A stretch of 64,000 nt of DNA from assembly GCA_020634575.1 (NCBI GenBank), contig JACKBM010000033.1:1-64000 (forward strand), in the 5' to 3' direction. Below, one piece after another: positions 37,038-45,223 of the stretch; position 1 is the first letter of the stretch; each line of letters begins with the position of its first letter. The translations under genes were made by a program, and so were the position numbers. The notes beneath the pieces are model-generated. The model did no database searches. It saw only the letters and a list, made by a program, of their open reading frames with translations, and was not told where the DNA came from. This DNA comes from Ardenticatenales bacterium (GTDB lineage: Bacteria > Chloroflexota > Anaerolineae > Promineifilales > Promineifilaceae).

Positions 37038-37958
37038 TCAACCTAACTTCTCGATGACCCTCATCTTGGCACTGCGGCTGCGTGGGTTGCGGGCGATCTC
37101 CTCGTCGGTTGGAATGATCACCTTGCGATTTACGCGGCGGGCAGTGGCCCTGGCGTTGCAGGTGCAAATCGGTTGCGATGGCGGACAGATACAATCTGTG
37201 CTCCAGTCGCGAAAGAGCTGTTTGACCAGCCGGTCTTCCAATGAATGGAAGCTGATGACCGCCAGGCGGCCTCCGGGCTTGAGCAATTCGTGGGCCCCAC
37301 GCAATCCCTGTGCCAATGAGCCCAACTCATCGTTAACAGCGATACGCAATGCCTGGAAAATGCGGGTGGCCGGATGAATCCGCTCACCCCGCTTGCTCTT
37401 GCTGGCAATCAGCTCTGCCAGCGCTTTGGTGTCTGTCAGCGGCCGGTTGGCCACGATCAGGCGGGCAAAATATCGACTGCGCCGCTCTTCACCATAACGC
37501 CAGAACAGATCTGCCAGTTCTGCTTCACCTAAATTGTTAATCAAATCCGCCGCCGTCGTCGGCGCCGACGGATCAAACCGCATATCCAGCGGCCCCGTGA
37601 AACGAAAGGAAAACCCTCGCGTCCCATCATCTAATTGTCTTGAAGACAATCCGAGGTCCAGCACAATCCCATCGACGTTGGCAAAGCCAAAATCGGGAGC
37701 CACGGCTCCCATCTCCGCAAAATTCGCCTGCACAAAGGTGACTCGCGCCGCCGCTGCACCCAGCCGCTCGCGGGCAAACTGGATGGCGCCAGGGTCCCGG
37801 TCAAACGCCAACACCCTGCTATCTGGCTCACTAGCCGCCAACAGGGCAGCGGTGTGTCCCCCTGCCCCTAAAGTACCGTCGATATACAAACCGCCTGGTC
37901 TGGGCTGAAGCTGCTCGATGACTTCATCGAGTAGAACGGTTACATGTTCGTCGGTCAT
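37038..37958 (-). CDS. rsmH: 16S rRNA (cytosine1402-N4)-methyltransferase
   Basis: RsmH (MraW) methylates C1402 of 16S rRNA using S-adenosylmethionine; 306 residues. The opening HVTVLLDEVIEQLQPRPGG, the SAM loop DGTLGAGGHT, GIVLDLGLSSRQLDD and the late VISFHSLEDRLVKQLFRD are diagnostic. The C-terminus (ARNPRSRSAKMRVIEKL) is also canonical. It is the second gene after the mraZ promoter; a CATCAGC repeat overlaps its start codon. Confidence 0.98.
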   Translation of the reverse strand: MTDEHVTVLLDEVIEQLQPRPGGLYIDGTLGAGGHTAALLAASEPDSRVLAFDRDPGAIQFARERLGAAAARVTFVQANFAEMGAVAPDFGFANVDGIVLDLGLSSRQLDDGTRGFSFRFTGPLDMRFDPSAPTTAADLINNLGEAELADLFWRYGEERRSRYFARLIVANRPLTDTKALAELIASKSKRGERIHPATRIFQALRIAVNDELGSLAQGLRGAHELLKPGGRLAVISFHSLEDRLVKQLFRDWSTDCICPPSQPICTCNARATARRVNRKVIIPTDEEIARNPRSRSAKMRVIEKLG

Positions 37959-37982
37959 CAGCCATCAGCCATCAGCCATCAG
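37956..37982. repeat. CATCAGC tandem repeat
   Basis: Four head-to-tail copies (the last lacks its final base) of CATCAGC, beginning at the rsmH start codon and extending into the gap before mraZ. ACTGACAGCTGACCACTGAG, a related AGCTGAC-type sequence, follows. Confidence 0.8.
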
Positions 37983-38027
37983 TAGTCTTGTCAGGTCTAC
38001 TGACAGCTGACCACTGAGCGCCGAATA

Positions 38028-38447
38028 CTAGATACCCAGGTCTTCCCAGGCGCTTTCGTCGCTTTCCATTGAGTCACGGGCGGCTTCCCAATCCCCGGTG
38101 CTCCAGATCTCAATATAATTGTAGTTGCCTACAACCACGACCTCGCTCTCTATCCCGGCAAATTCCCGCAGATAGGGCGGCAGCAGGATTCGGCCTTGCC
38201 GATCCGCTTCCAGGTCGATGGCACCAGAGAAAACACGCCGGCGAAATGCCCGCACACCCTTGTCCGTCATGGGTTTGGCCATCACCCGCTCAGCCAGGTC
38301 GCTAAACTCAGACTGGGGGTAGATAACCAGGTTTCGGTCGAGTCCACGCGTCACCACCAGGCCCTGCGCCAACGCATTCCGGAACTTCGCCGGAATGGTC
38401 AGCCGACCTTTTTCATCTACGGTGTGTGTGTACTCGCCTAAGAACAT
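38028..38447 (-). CDS. mraZ: Transcriptional regulator MraZ
   Basis: A 139-residue AbrB-like DNA-binding protein with two swapped-hairpin domains; it forms ring oligomers and represses the dcw operon in other bacteria. The opening FLGEYTHTVDEKGRLTIPAKFR is canonical, and the second domain has FSGAIDLEADRQGRILLPPYLR. The protein heads the main dcw transcript, downstream of a promoter and of TGGGN boxes matching its known binding pattern. Confidence 0.97.
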   Translation of the reverse strand: MFLGEYTHTVDEKGRLTIPAKFRNALAQGLVVTRGLDRNLVIYPQSEFSDLAERVMAKPMTDKGVRAFRRRVFSGAIDLEADRQGRILLPPYLREFAGIESEVVVVGNYNYIEIWSTGDWEAARDSMESDESAWEDLGI

Positions 38448-38501
38448 CCGTTCTAATTAACCCATTTTAACACAGATTTTCGCCACTTTGATGGGCTTTC
38501 G

Positions 38502-38526
38502 ACCCATTTTGCCCCACTTTTCCCCA
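38502..38526 (-). promoter_or_regulatory. MraZ-binding boxes, main cluster
   Basis: Minus strand: TGGGGAAAAG, TGGGGCAAAA, TGGGTCGAAA. Three TGGGN boxes lie at exactly 10-base period (plus-strand CCCCA at 38522 and 38512, ACCCA at 38502). This matches the direct TGGGN repeats bound by MraZ in E. coli. They sit about 5-29 bases after the predicted transcription start, so binding would repress. Confidence 0.85.
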
Positions 38527-38537
38527 CAATTCACCAA

Positions 38538-38566
38538 AGTATACACCATCGACTTCTTGTTGTGAA
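38538..38566 (-). promoter_or_regulatory. Promoter of mraZ and the dcw operon
   Basis: Minus strand: TTCACA (38566-38561), 17 bases, TATACT (38543-38538). The predicted start is near 38531, directly ahead of the MraZ boxes and about 83 bases before the mraZ start codon. Confidence 0.75.
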
Positions 38567-38683
38567 GTACTGATTTCGGGGCAAAAATGTGCGTCGGGCC
38601 GCCCGTGTTATGCGATTTTCTGGGTTAATACGGTAGAAAGATGCTCAGAAAGCTCCTGGAACCGATTGTAAAAGAGCTATTGG

Positions 38684-38746
38684 TGGGGGAATGTGGGGCG
38701 TTTTTCTGCGGGCTGTCCAAACCTCGTTTTTCCCCACTTCACCCCA
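38684..38746. promoter_or_regulatory. Two further TGGGG box pairs
   Basis: A minus-strand pair (TGGGGTGAAG, TGGGGAAAAA; plus CCCCA at 38742 and 38732) and a plus-strand pair (TGGGG at 38684 and 38694) both have the 10-base period of the main MraZ cluster. They lie 160-240 bases upstream of it and face each other. A TACAAT at 38670-38665 (minus) could be the -10 of a second promoter beside the plus-strand pair. Confidence 0.55.
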
Positions 38747-38883
38747 CCCCTCCGGCGATTCCCGGTATTTCCGGGAACCGCCTCAGGAGGAGAGGATGGA
38801 CTACGCAATTTTGGACGGGAATTGCGCATTCTAGGTGGGGTTCCGCTGCCCCCTTGTTGTGCAGCGGAACCCATAGTCGGCCT

Positions 38884-40089
38884 TTACGCCTCTTGCCGTC
38901 GCCGCAAAAATGCCGGGATATCCAGATTATTGGGCGAGAAACGGCGCATCTGGGGCCGCTCTTCCGGTTCCTGGGCGACCAGGACCGGCTTGGCCGGCGC
39001 ACTGGGCCGTACGGGGCGTTCGAGCCGTTCCGGCTCTTCTTCCGCCATGGTGACAACCACGGGGTCCGGGTTGCTGCGCCAGGCAGGTCGGGCAGCCGGC
39101 TCATTCACTTCAGGGGTCAGGATAGCGCGTGGCGTCTCCGCCCGCTCAAAACCGGTGGCGATAACCGTCACCCGCATCTCATCACCCATCGTCTCGTCGA
39201 TAACGGCGCCGAAGATCATGTTGGAATCGGGGTGGGCCGTCTCGCGGATGATGGCGGCTGCCTCGTTCACATCGGACAGGCTCATCTGCGGGCCGCCGGT
39301 TACATTAAAGAGAATGCCGTGGGCGCCATCCATGCGGACGTCGAGCAGCCGGTTGTTCAGGGCGGCTTCAGCAGCAATACGCGCCTTGTCTTCACCCTTG
39401 CCGTGACCCATCGCCATCAGGGCCGCGCCACCTTCGGTCATCACGGCCTGTACGTCGGCGAAGTCCAGGTTGATGAGGCCGGGCACCGTGATCAATTCGC
39501 TGATGCCTTTGACCGCCTGTAACAGGACTTCGTCCGCCAACCGGAAAGATTCCAGCAGGCTCATCCGCTTGTCAGACAGCTCCAGCAGCCGGTCATTGGG
39601 GATGACGATGAGGGTATCAACCTGCTCTTTGAGCTTTTCGATACCGAATTCGGCTGATTTGGTACGCCGTGTTCCTTCAAAGGTAAAGGGGCGGGTGACC
39701 ACGCCAATCGTCAGGGCACCCTGCTCTTTGGCGATGCGGGCCACAACCGGGGCGGCGCCGGTGCCGGTCCCACCGCCCATACCGGCGGTGACAAAGACCA
39801 TGTCCGAACCCTCAATAACGGAGCGGATATCGTTGAGGGATTCCTCAGCCGACCGTTCCCCTTGACTGGGGTTGCCACCCGAGCCAAGGCCACGGGTCTG
39901 CTTGTCCCCAATGCGAAGGTGCGTGGGGGCACTTGATAAGAGTAACGCCTGGGCGTCTGTGTTGACGGCAATAAAATCGATGCCCGGGACTGCTTCTTCA
40001 ATCATGCGATTGACGGCATTGTTTCCACCGCCGCCGACGCCGACGACACGGATACGGGCAAAGTTCTCAAGCTCTGGTACTCGCTGCAT
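38884..40089 (-). CDS. ftsZ: Cell division protein FtsZ, copy 2 (head of the dcw cluster)
   Basis: A second full FtsZ, 401 residues. ATG 40089 has AAGGAG six bases upstream; the frame is open to 40425, but that part lacks any FtsZ character. The tubulin signature [10 protein letters not shown] (from 105) is fully canonical, the T7 loop NLDFADV is intact, and the C-terminal peptide [14 protein letters not shown] is conserved. Compared with copy 1 it has no N-terminal extension and a longer acidic/proline linker (about residues 318-385). By eye the GTPase domains share well over half of their residues. It lies upstream of mraZ, separated by 436 bases containing the MraZ operators, so it is probably transcribed separately. 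Confidence 0.97.
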   Translation of the reverse strand: MQRVPELENFARIRVVGVGGGGNNAVNRMIEEAVPGIDFIAVNTDAQALLLSSAPTHLRIGDKQTRGLGSGGNPSQGERSAEESLNDIRSVIEGSDMVFVTAGMGGGTGTGAAPVVARIAKEQGALTIGVVTRPFTFEGTRRTKSAEFGIEKLKEQVDTLIVIPNDRLLELSDKRMSLLESFRLADEVLLQAVKGISELITVPGLINLDFADVQAVMTEGGAALMAMGHGKGEDKARIAAEAALNNRLLDVRMDGAHGILFNVTGGPQMSLSDVNEAAAIIRETAHPDSNMIFGAVIDETMGDEMRVTVIATGFERAETPRAILTPEVNEPAARPAWRSNPDPVVVTMAEEEPERLERPVRPSAPAKPVLVAQEPEERPQMRRFSPNNLDIPAFLRRRQEA

Positions 40090-40633
40090 GATATCTCCTT
40101 CCGAAACTTCGTTTGGGCAGCCTGAAGCAAGCCAAACAGTCTGGGCTTCGATTAGTGCGCTTCCCGATTCGTCCGACAGGTAGCCGAAACGAACACGCAA
40201 AACGCTACAGCAATGGCCTTGAGTCCTTGGTCCTGGCGTTTCAGAGAAAACTACGCAGTTTGATCCCGTCAGCTTGGCTTGGGTCAAAACGGAGGATTTC
40301 TGGCAGAGAGATCGTTCGCAAGAATGATCAACTGGCATGAAACCGTTTGCTTCATCCCATTTGGTTATTCCGACATATTGGTTGGCGTATTGGGAGCGAA
40401 CCAACGCAACTGTGCTGATAACCAAGGCGCGTCTCGTACGAAAATCGCCTATTCCTGAGACTTTGGAGCACGCTGTATTCAGTTGTGGGTACTACTAAAA
40501 GATACAATCTCAAATCTACCGAAAAGCCCGGCCCATGTCTACGCAAAACTGTGTGACTTTGGTACTAATCAAGCAATCGAGGGCTGTTTTTTATATGGTA
40601 CGCTGGTCCGTGGGACCGGAACAGGTGTGCGAA
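40090..40633. other. Non-coding gap upstream of ftsZ copy 2
   Basis: 544 bases separate the ftsZ start from the end of the hydrolase gene on the same strand. I see no credible gene. Several minus-strand A/T-rich spots could be promoters for ftsZ, but none has a well-spaced -35/-10 pair. A small GGTCC-GTG-GGACC hairpin near 40605 follows the hydrolase gene without a T tract. Confidence 0.4.
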
Positions 40634-41584
40634 TCAGACGGCTTTTGTGGTGAATTTCAGGGCTGGCGCCCCATTTTGGCCCGATTCAGGCAAGGCGTCA
40701 AATAGGGTCCGAATGTGGCGCTGGATGCGGGCCCGATCGCGGGGGCCGCTGATGTGGCTATGGTTGGGCAGCGTGAGAACCGGCCGGTCCCCATACACGC
40801 CCCGATGATGCTCATAACCAAAAAAGAGATCCGCCTCTGCCAAAACCGGAAAAATAGAATCGTCCTCGGGCAGCAGACACAGTTCGCTGAAATCCAGACG
40901 GGCCCGTAGTTCAGCCGGGTCTATCGTGAGCGTCCGCCCAAAGCGGGCCGCCTGGTCCAGCAACACCTGGGCCATATCTGGCGAGGCACAGACCGGCACA
41001 ACCGCCGCCGCCCCACCGTAATAGCCCTGATGCAGCAACGTGATAATGCCCCCCAGGCTCAACCCTACCGTCAGTAACGGTGCCGGGGGCAGCGCCTGCC
41101 GCAAGGCCTCCATGATGACAACTGAGCCGGCCAGCATCTGGTGCAAATGAGCCAGGCTGCTGAAACCTGTCTGAATGGGATCGCGCATCCGCCAGTGGAA
41201 TGGGGCCTGCAGGGAGATGATATGGGCCTCACCTGTGAGAATCGGACGGACAAAATAGCGGCCCACAAAATCAAAGGGGCGCTGGCCCAGGCCATGGTGG
41301 CAAAAGATGATGGGGGCATCCGACCGCTGCGCCGGTGTGAGCTTGAGGCGGCTGCTGACCAGCCCCAGCGGCGTGCGCAAGGTGACGGGGATGTGGTGAT
41401 CGGCCGGTGTCGCCAGCAAATTCGCCCACTGCCGCCCTTCCAGACCAAAACGGACCTCACTGGCTTCAAGATAGTAGTCCAGTGGCTCTGCCTCGGCATA
41501 GCTGGCTTCAAAGCTATCGGGCAACCCCAGTTCCATCGCTTTGAGCACCATATGATCCATTGCCTGAAAGAATTTTGTGCGCAT
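40634..41584 (-). CDS. Alpha/beta-hydrolase family protein
   Basis: About 316 residues from ATG 41584; the start is uncertain, since the frame opens at 41650. The nucleophile elbow is GLSLGG, preceded by the oxyanion-type segment FCHHGLGQRPFDFVGRY and followed late by an Asp/His pair candidate in LPNHSHISGPRDR. The acid residue cannot be fixed by eye. The pattern (a long N-terminal lid-like part, HHGLGQ, GLSLGG) recalls the ABHD18/DUF2048-like group of serine hydrolases, whose substrates are unknown. It is the only gene between ftsZ copy 2 and a divergent secreted glycosidase-like gene. Confidence 0.7.
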   Translation of the reverse strand: MRTKFFQAMDHMVLKAMELGLPDSFEASYAEAEPLDYYLEASEVRFGLEGRQWANLLATPADHHIPVTLRTPLGLVSSRLKLTPAQRSDAPIIFCHHGLGQRPFDFVGRYFVRPILTGEAHIISLQAPFHWRMRDPIQTGFSSLAHLHQMLAGSVVIMEALRQALPPAPLLTVGLSLGGIITLLHQGYYGGAAAVVPVCASPDMAQVLLDQAARFGRTLTIDPAELRARLDFSELCLLPEDDSIFPVLAEADLFFGYEHHRGVYGDRPVLTLPNHSHISGPRDRARIQRHIRTLFDALPESGQNGAPALKFTTKAV

Positions 41585-41776
41585 CCTTTCTTTTATACCC
41601 CAACTCCGGAGGCCAACCGGTAACCGCCGGCTCGCAAATTCACGAGTCACTCATTTATCAGCGCCCCTAACTCAGGTACAATAAGCAGCGCCGAGCGGTG
41701 GAATCCGGTAATCACCGCCAGATGCCTGACCGCCTCGCCCGGCCCGGCCCGAAGTAGCTTACCCCAGGAATGATGC

Positions 41777-43336
41777 ATGAATTCACGCTTTCGACCCGAT
41801 CTTAGAATCCCAGCGATTGCCCTGTCTGGCGCCACTCTCTACATCATCATCTACGTTGCCCTGCAACTCCTTCATCCCCCGGCGGTCCACCCCGCCGTCG
41901 CCGCTGATGAGCAGATCGGTAACACCACCTGCAGAGTTGGCGTGTCGTTAGGTAACACCGACGCTGCCGCCCAGATTTCCTGGATTCCTTTCTTCAAGGT
42001 GGGCTGGTATATCACCTTCGCGACCGCATCCAGCAACGTGCCCAGCAATGTGGAGTTTGTGCCCCTGATCGGCGTCTATCAGATGATGGATGGCGACATC
42101 CGCCTGCCAGATTACACGACCAGCATCGCACTAACGGATGCAGGCCTGGGCGCCCGCATCGCCGCCAACCCGGGCGCCCTCTGGATTGTCGGCAACGAGG
42201 TTGACCGTCTTGAACAGGGGGACATCGAGCCCCAGATTTACGCCATCGCCTACCATGACATTTATGAGTTCATCAAGGAGCGAGACCCCTCAGCCCAGGT
42301 GGCTGTCTCAGGGCTGGTAGAGGTAACGCCAGGCCGGCTGCAATACCTGGATATGGTGTGGGACGCCTACCGGGAGGCATTCAACCGCCCTATGCCGGTT
42401 GATGTCTGGACGATGCATCTCTACATCTTGCCTGAAGTGGATGTGAACGGCGAACCCAACTTCATCGCCAGTGTCGCCATCGGTACAGATCCGGCCCTGG
42501 GCAAGCGGGAAAGTGGCGGCAGCCCAATTCCCTGCCCGCAGGACAACGTCTACTGTTACGCTGAGCATGATGACATCAACATCTTCGCTCAGCAGGTCGA
42601 AGCGATGCGGGGTTGGATGGCGGATCACAATTATCAGCGCCAACCGCTGCTCATTACCGAGTATTCGATTCTGTGGCCTTACCGTATTGATCCCAACAGT
42701 TGTTTCCTGATGGATGAATATGGCAACTGCTTCACCCCGGACCGGATTTCAAATTGGGTCGTCGAAACATTCGCCTATCTGAAAGATGCCAAAGATCCGC
42801 TCATTGGCAATCCTCTGGACGATGATCGGCTCGTTCAGCAATGGATGTGGTATTCGCTCAACACTAGATTGGCCGGTGATTCCAGTGACCTGCTGAACGA
42901 AGAGTTCACGGGCCTGACTCAAGTCGGCGAAGTCTTTCGTCAGGAAGTGGCCAATGTGCCTCTCTACGTCAACCTCGCTCCGGAAAGCCCGGCCCATACC
43001 GCGACGAACAGCAACGGTGACGCGACCCTGAGCGTGCGCATCTACAACAACGGCTCAACCACAACCGACAAACCATTTGAAGTCTCTTTCTATCGGGATG
43101 CGTTTTTAACAGATCTGATTGGTTCGGTGACGGTGCCGCCGGTTGCCGGCTGTGTGCGGGAGCAGTTGACGGCGACCGTGGTCTGGGAAGATGTACCGGC
43201 CGGTCTACACAATTATTGGGTCGCCATCGACAGCTTCAACAAAATCCCGGAAAGCAATGAGGTGGATAACGTCACAACCGGCGCCGTCCTGGCTGACCCG
43301 GTCAGCACCATGTACCTGCCCATCTCGTTGCGCTAG
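41777..43336 (+). CDS. Secreted glycosidase-like protein with C-terminal CARDB-type domain
   Basis: 519 residues. A hydrophobic segment near the N-terminus (about 13-32) is a signal anchor or signal peptide. The main part has the cadence of a GH-A TIM barrel: LWIVGNEVDRLEQG (the asparagine-glutamate strand used for the acid/base), VDVWTMHLYIL, and LLITEYSILWPY, whose Glu could be the nucleophile. The last 120 residues form an Ig-like CARDB domain (ATLSVRIYNNGSTTTDKPFEVSFY). The very end, MYLPISLR, looks like a short sorting or processing tag. The substrate is unknown; a cell-surface glycan is likely. It is convergent with the EamA gene, 7 bases away. Confidence 0.7.
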   Translation: MNSRFRPDLRIPAIALSGATLYIIIYVALQLLHPPAVHPAVAADEQIGNTTCRVGVSLGNTDAAAQISWIPFFKVGWYITFATASSNVPSNVEFVPLIGVYQMMDGDIRLPDYTTSIALTDAGLGARIAANPGALWIVGNEVDRLEQGDIEPQIYAIAYHDIYEFIKERDPSAQVAVSGLVEVTPGRLQYLDMVWDAYREAFNRPMPVDVWTMHLYILPEVDVNGEPNFIASVAIGTDPALGKRESGGSPIPCPQDNVYCYAEHDDINIFAQQVEAMRGWMADHNYQRQPLLITEYSILWPYRIDPNSCFLMDEYGNCFTPDRISNWVVETFAYLKDAKDPLIGNPLDDDRLVQQWMWYSLNTRLAGDSSDLLNEEFTGLTQVGEVFRQEVANVPLYVNLAPESPAHTATNSNGDATLSVRIYNNGSTTTDKPFEVSFYRDAFLTDLIGSVTVPPVAGCVREQLTATVVWEDVPAGLHNYWVAIDSFNKIPESNEVDNVTTGAVLADPVSTMYLPISLR

Positions 43337-43343
43337 GATTGCT

Positions 43344-44252
43344 CTAGCCCAGCGCTACCAGGACCAGCCCGGCAAAGATGATGCCGATCCCCCAAAAACG
43401 GGTCGGCAGGCGCGGTTCGCCCTGAATCGTCATCCCCAACAGGGCGCCCAGCGGGATGCTGAGCTGCCGAAAGGCAGCGACGTAGCTGACGTTGCTGGCC
43501 CAATTCATCGCCAGCAGCACCAGCCCATAGGTCGTCACCATGATGACCCCGGTCAGGGCAGCCCGCGAGCGATCGCGCCGCAGCGATTGATGGAAATGCG
43601 GGCGTTCAACCGGCCGGATCAACAGATACGCGCCCATCATCAAGGCAATACTCCACTCCTGCAGCGAGACAAACAGCAGCGTACGCGCCCCGGTCGCCAG
43701 GCCCAGGTCAGCCAGGCTGCCAAGCTGGCGCAGGGCGGCATCGTCGATGATGGTGTAGCCGGTGGTGCCCAGGGCGGCGATCAGGGCAAACAGGGTGCAG
43801 AGCGTCAGGTAGGCGCGCCCATTGATCTGGCGGAAGCCGGGCAAGGGCAGGATGAGGCAGCCCAACGCCACCAAAATCATCCCGGACAATCCCGGACCAC
43901 TGATGCGCTCGCCCTGGCCCAGCCAGAGCGTCAACGGCGCGACCAGCAAAACAGGCAAGGCCCGCAGCAGCGGGTATGCCAGCGACATATCACCGGTCCG
44001 GTAGGCGTGGGCCAGACCAATAAAGTAGATGGCCTGGCAGATGCCGGTCGCCAGAATGAGGAGCCAGAAACCGGCCGGCAACCCCGGCAGCACCGCCCGC
44101 TGCCACCAGATATAGGGAAGTAACAGCAACGCCCCCCAGCCATTAGCCAGAAAAAAGAAGACCGGCGTCGGGCTACTGCGCTTACCCAGGAGGTTCCAGG
44201 TTGCATGCCCAAAAGCGGAGATGGTGACCAGCAAGGCAGCCGCAGGCGTCAT
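43344..44252 (-). CDS. EamA/DMT-family transporter
   Basis: 302 residues with ten predicted membrane helices in two EamA repeats. ATG 44252 is chosen for the GAGGA eight bases upstream; the frame continues through the repeat array to 44402, but that part is a translation of the palindromic units. Typical segments are FFFLANGWGALLLLPYIWW, GDMSLAYPLLRALPVLLVAPL and the second-half equivalent VSYVAAFRQLSIPLGALLGM. Substrates of this family are small metabolites, and none can be assigned. A TGGTAAAAT box upstream (minus strand, near 44299) may be an extended -10. Confidence 0.85.
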   Translation of the reverse strand: MTPAAALLVTISAFGHATWNLLGKRSSPTPVFFFLANGWGALLLLPYIWWQRAVLPGLPAGFWLLILATGICQAIYFIGLAHAYRTGDMSLAYPLLRALPVLLVAPLTLWLGQGERISGPGLSGMILVALGCLILPLPGFRQINGRAYLTLCTLFALIAALGTTGYTIIDDAALRQLGSLADLGLATGARTLLFVSLQEWSIALMMGAYLLIRPVERPHFHQSLRRDRSRAALTGVIMVTTYGLVLLAMNWASNVSYVAAFRQLSIPLGALLGMTIQGEPRLPTRFWGIGIIFAGLVLVALG

Positions 44253-44327
44253 GGCAAAATCCTCATCAAGCGGCTGGCAGACCAGCCAGCCCCAGATTTT
44301 ACCACCGACCCCGGCGAGGGGTACCGG

Positions 44328-44468
44328 ACCCGTCGGGTGGCGGACCCGTCGGGTTGGTGGGGACCCGTCGGGTTGGTGGGGACCCGTCGGGTTGGTGGGC
44401 ACCCGTCGGGTTGGTGGGCACCCGTCGGGTTGGTGGGCACCCGTCGGGTTGGTGGGGACCCGTCGCGC
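44328..44468. repeat. Tandem array of 19-bp palindromic units
   Basis: Seven full copies of the palindrome ACCCGTCGGGT start at 44328, 44344, 44363, 44382, 44401, 44420 and 44439, and a partial copy starts at 44458. From the second copy on the period is exactly 19 bases (unit ACCCGTCGGGTTGGTGGGG or ...GC). The array lies between divergent genes. The last copy breaks off directly into GCGCTATAAT. The core recurs in the hairpin at 61940-62005. Confidence 0.92.
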
Positions 44469-44474
44469 TATAAT
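44469..44474 (+). promoter_or_regulatory. -10 element abutting the palindrome array
   Basis: A perfect TATAAT directly follows the truncated eighth repeat unit. No consensus -35 lies 17 bases upstream, where repeat sequence stands (GGGTTG), so activation by a protein bound to the array, or remote repression, is conceivable. The downstream gene starts at 44555. Confidence 0.5.
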
Positions 44475-44554
44475 CAGGACCTATTGGTGACATAGGACAC
44501 TTGAACCGCCGGTCCGGACCGCCAAAATAGGGGGATACAGCAAAGGAGCAATTC

Positions 44555-45223
44555 GTGAAGACCCAGATTTACACCATGCAAACTGTCGCCGAAGCAGAAG
44601 CGGTTGTCGCCGCCGGGGTAGACCACATTGGCCTGACGCCAGCTAACCACGGGCTGCCCGGCGAGATTGACTTCGCCACCGCCCGCCAGATCCGCGATAC
44701 CCTCCACGGGAAAGCGACCATCGTCGCCCTCTCCGTCGATGAAGAATTGGCCCCGATCCAGGCTATGGTCGCCGCCGTACAGCCGGATATCCTCCACCTT
44801 TGCGGCCTGGAGGACAGCCTGCCGCCAGAGGCAGTCGCCGAACTGCGCGCCTTGCTGCCTGGCCTGCCGATCATGCAAGCCATCTCCGTCAGCGGGCCTG
44901 GCGCCGTTGACGCCGCCCTGGCCTATGAGCCGGTCGCCGAATACATCATCCTGGATACCCAGGCGCCGGACATCGCCGGCATCGGTGCCTCCGGCGTCAC
45001 TCATGACTGGAACATCAGCCGAGAGATTGTGCGGCGCGTCAAAATCCCGGTCATCCTGGCCGGCGGCCTCTCGCCGGACAATGTGGCCGCAGCAATTGCC
45101 CAGGTCCAGCCCTGGGCCGTGGATTCCCTGACCCACACCAATGAGCGGCTGCCTGGCGGCGGCTTCCGCAAGGATCTGGAGAAGGTGCGGCAGTTTGTGG
45201 CCGCGGCCCGAGGAGCTGCCTGA
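44555..45223 (+). CDS. TrpF-like TIM-barrel protein lacking the catalytic Cys
   Basis: 222 residues that align with phosphoribosylanthranilate isomerase in the second half: LDTQAPDIAGIGASGVTHDW corresponds to the TrpF strand with its catalytic Asp and the GGTG-x-x-x-DW phosphate loop, and VILAGGLSPDNVAAAI is the other phosphate loop. The TrpF opening K-I-C-G-I, which carries the catalytic Cys, is replaced by TQIYTM. The end VDSLTHTNERLPGGGFRKD also departs from the TrpF form. It is therefore probably not the tryptophan enzyme but a relative acting on another phosphorylated ketose. The next gene, a PfkB kinase, starts at the base after its stop, so the two form a pair. No other trp gene is nearby. 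Confidence 0.75.
   Translation: MKTQIYTMQTVAEAEAVVAAGVDHIGLTPANHGLPGEIDFATARQIRDTLHGKATIVALSVDEELAPIQAMVAAVQPDILHLCGLEDSLPPEAVAELRALLPGLPIMQAISVSGPGAVDAALAYEPVAEYIILDTQAPDIAGIGASGVTHDWNISREIVRRVKIPVILAGGLSPDNVAAAIAQVQPWAVDSLTHTNERLPGGGFRKDLEKVRQFVAAARGAA

Noticed and set aside
40090..40425. N-terminal extension of ftsZ copy 2
   Set aside because: The frame is open, but the strong ribosome site is at 40089 and the extra residues have no FtsZ character.
44328..44468. CRISPR array
   Set aside because: The units are contiguous with an 8-base linker that is itself repeated. There are no unique spacers and no cas genes.
44253..44495. Repeated protein-like frames such as PTNPTGPHQPDG across the array
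   Set aside because: They are translations of the 19-bp DNA repeat in every frame. The period is not a multiple of three and no ribosome site supports them.
44555..45223. Phosphoribosylanthranilate isomerase (trpF)
   Set aside because: The catalytic Cys region is absent, and the neighbours are a sugar kinase and a transporter, with no tryptophan genes.
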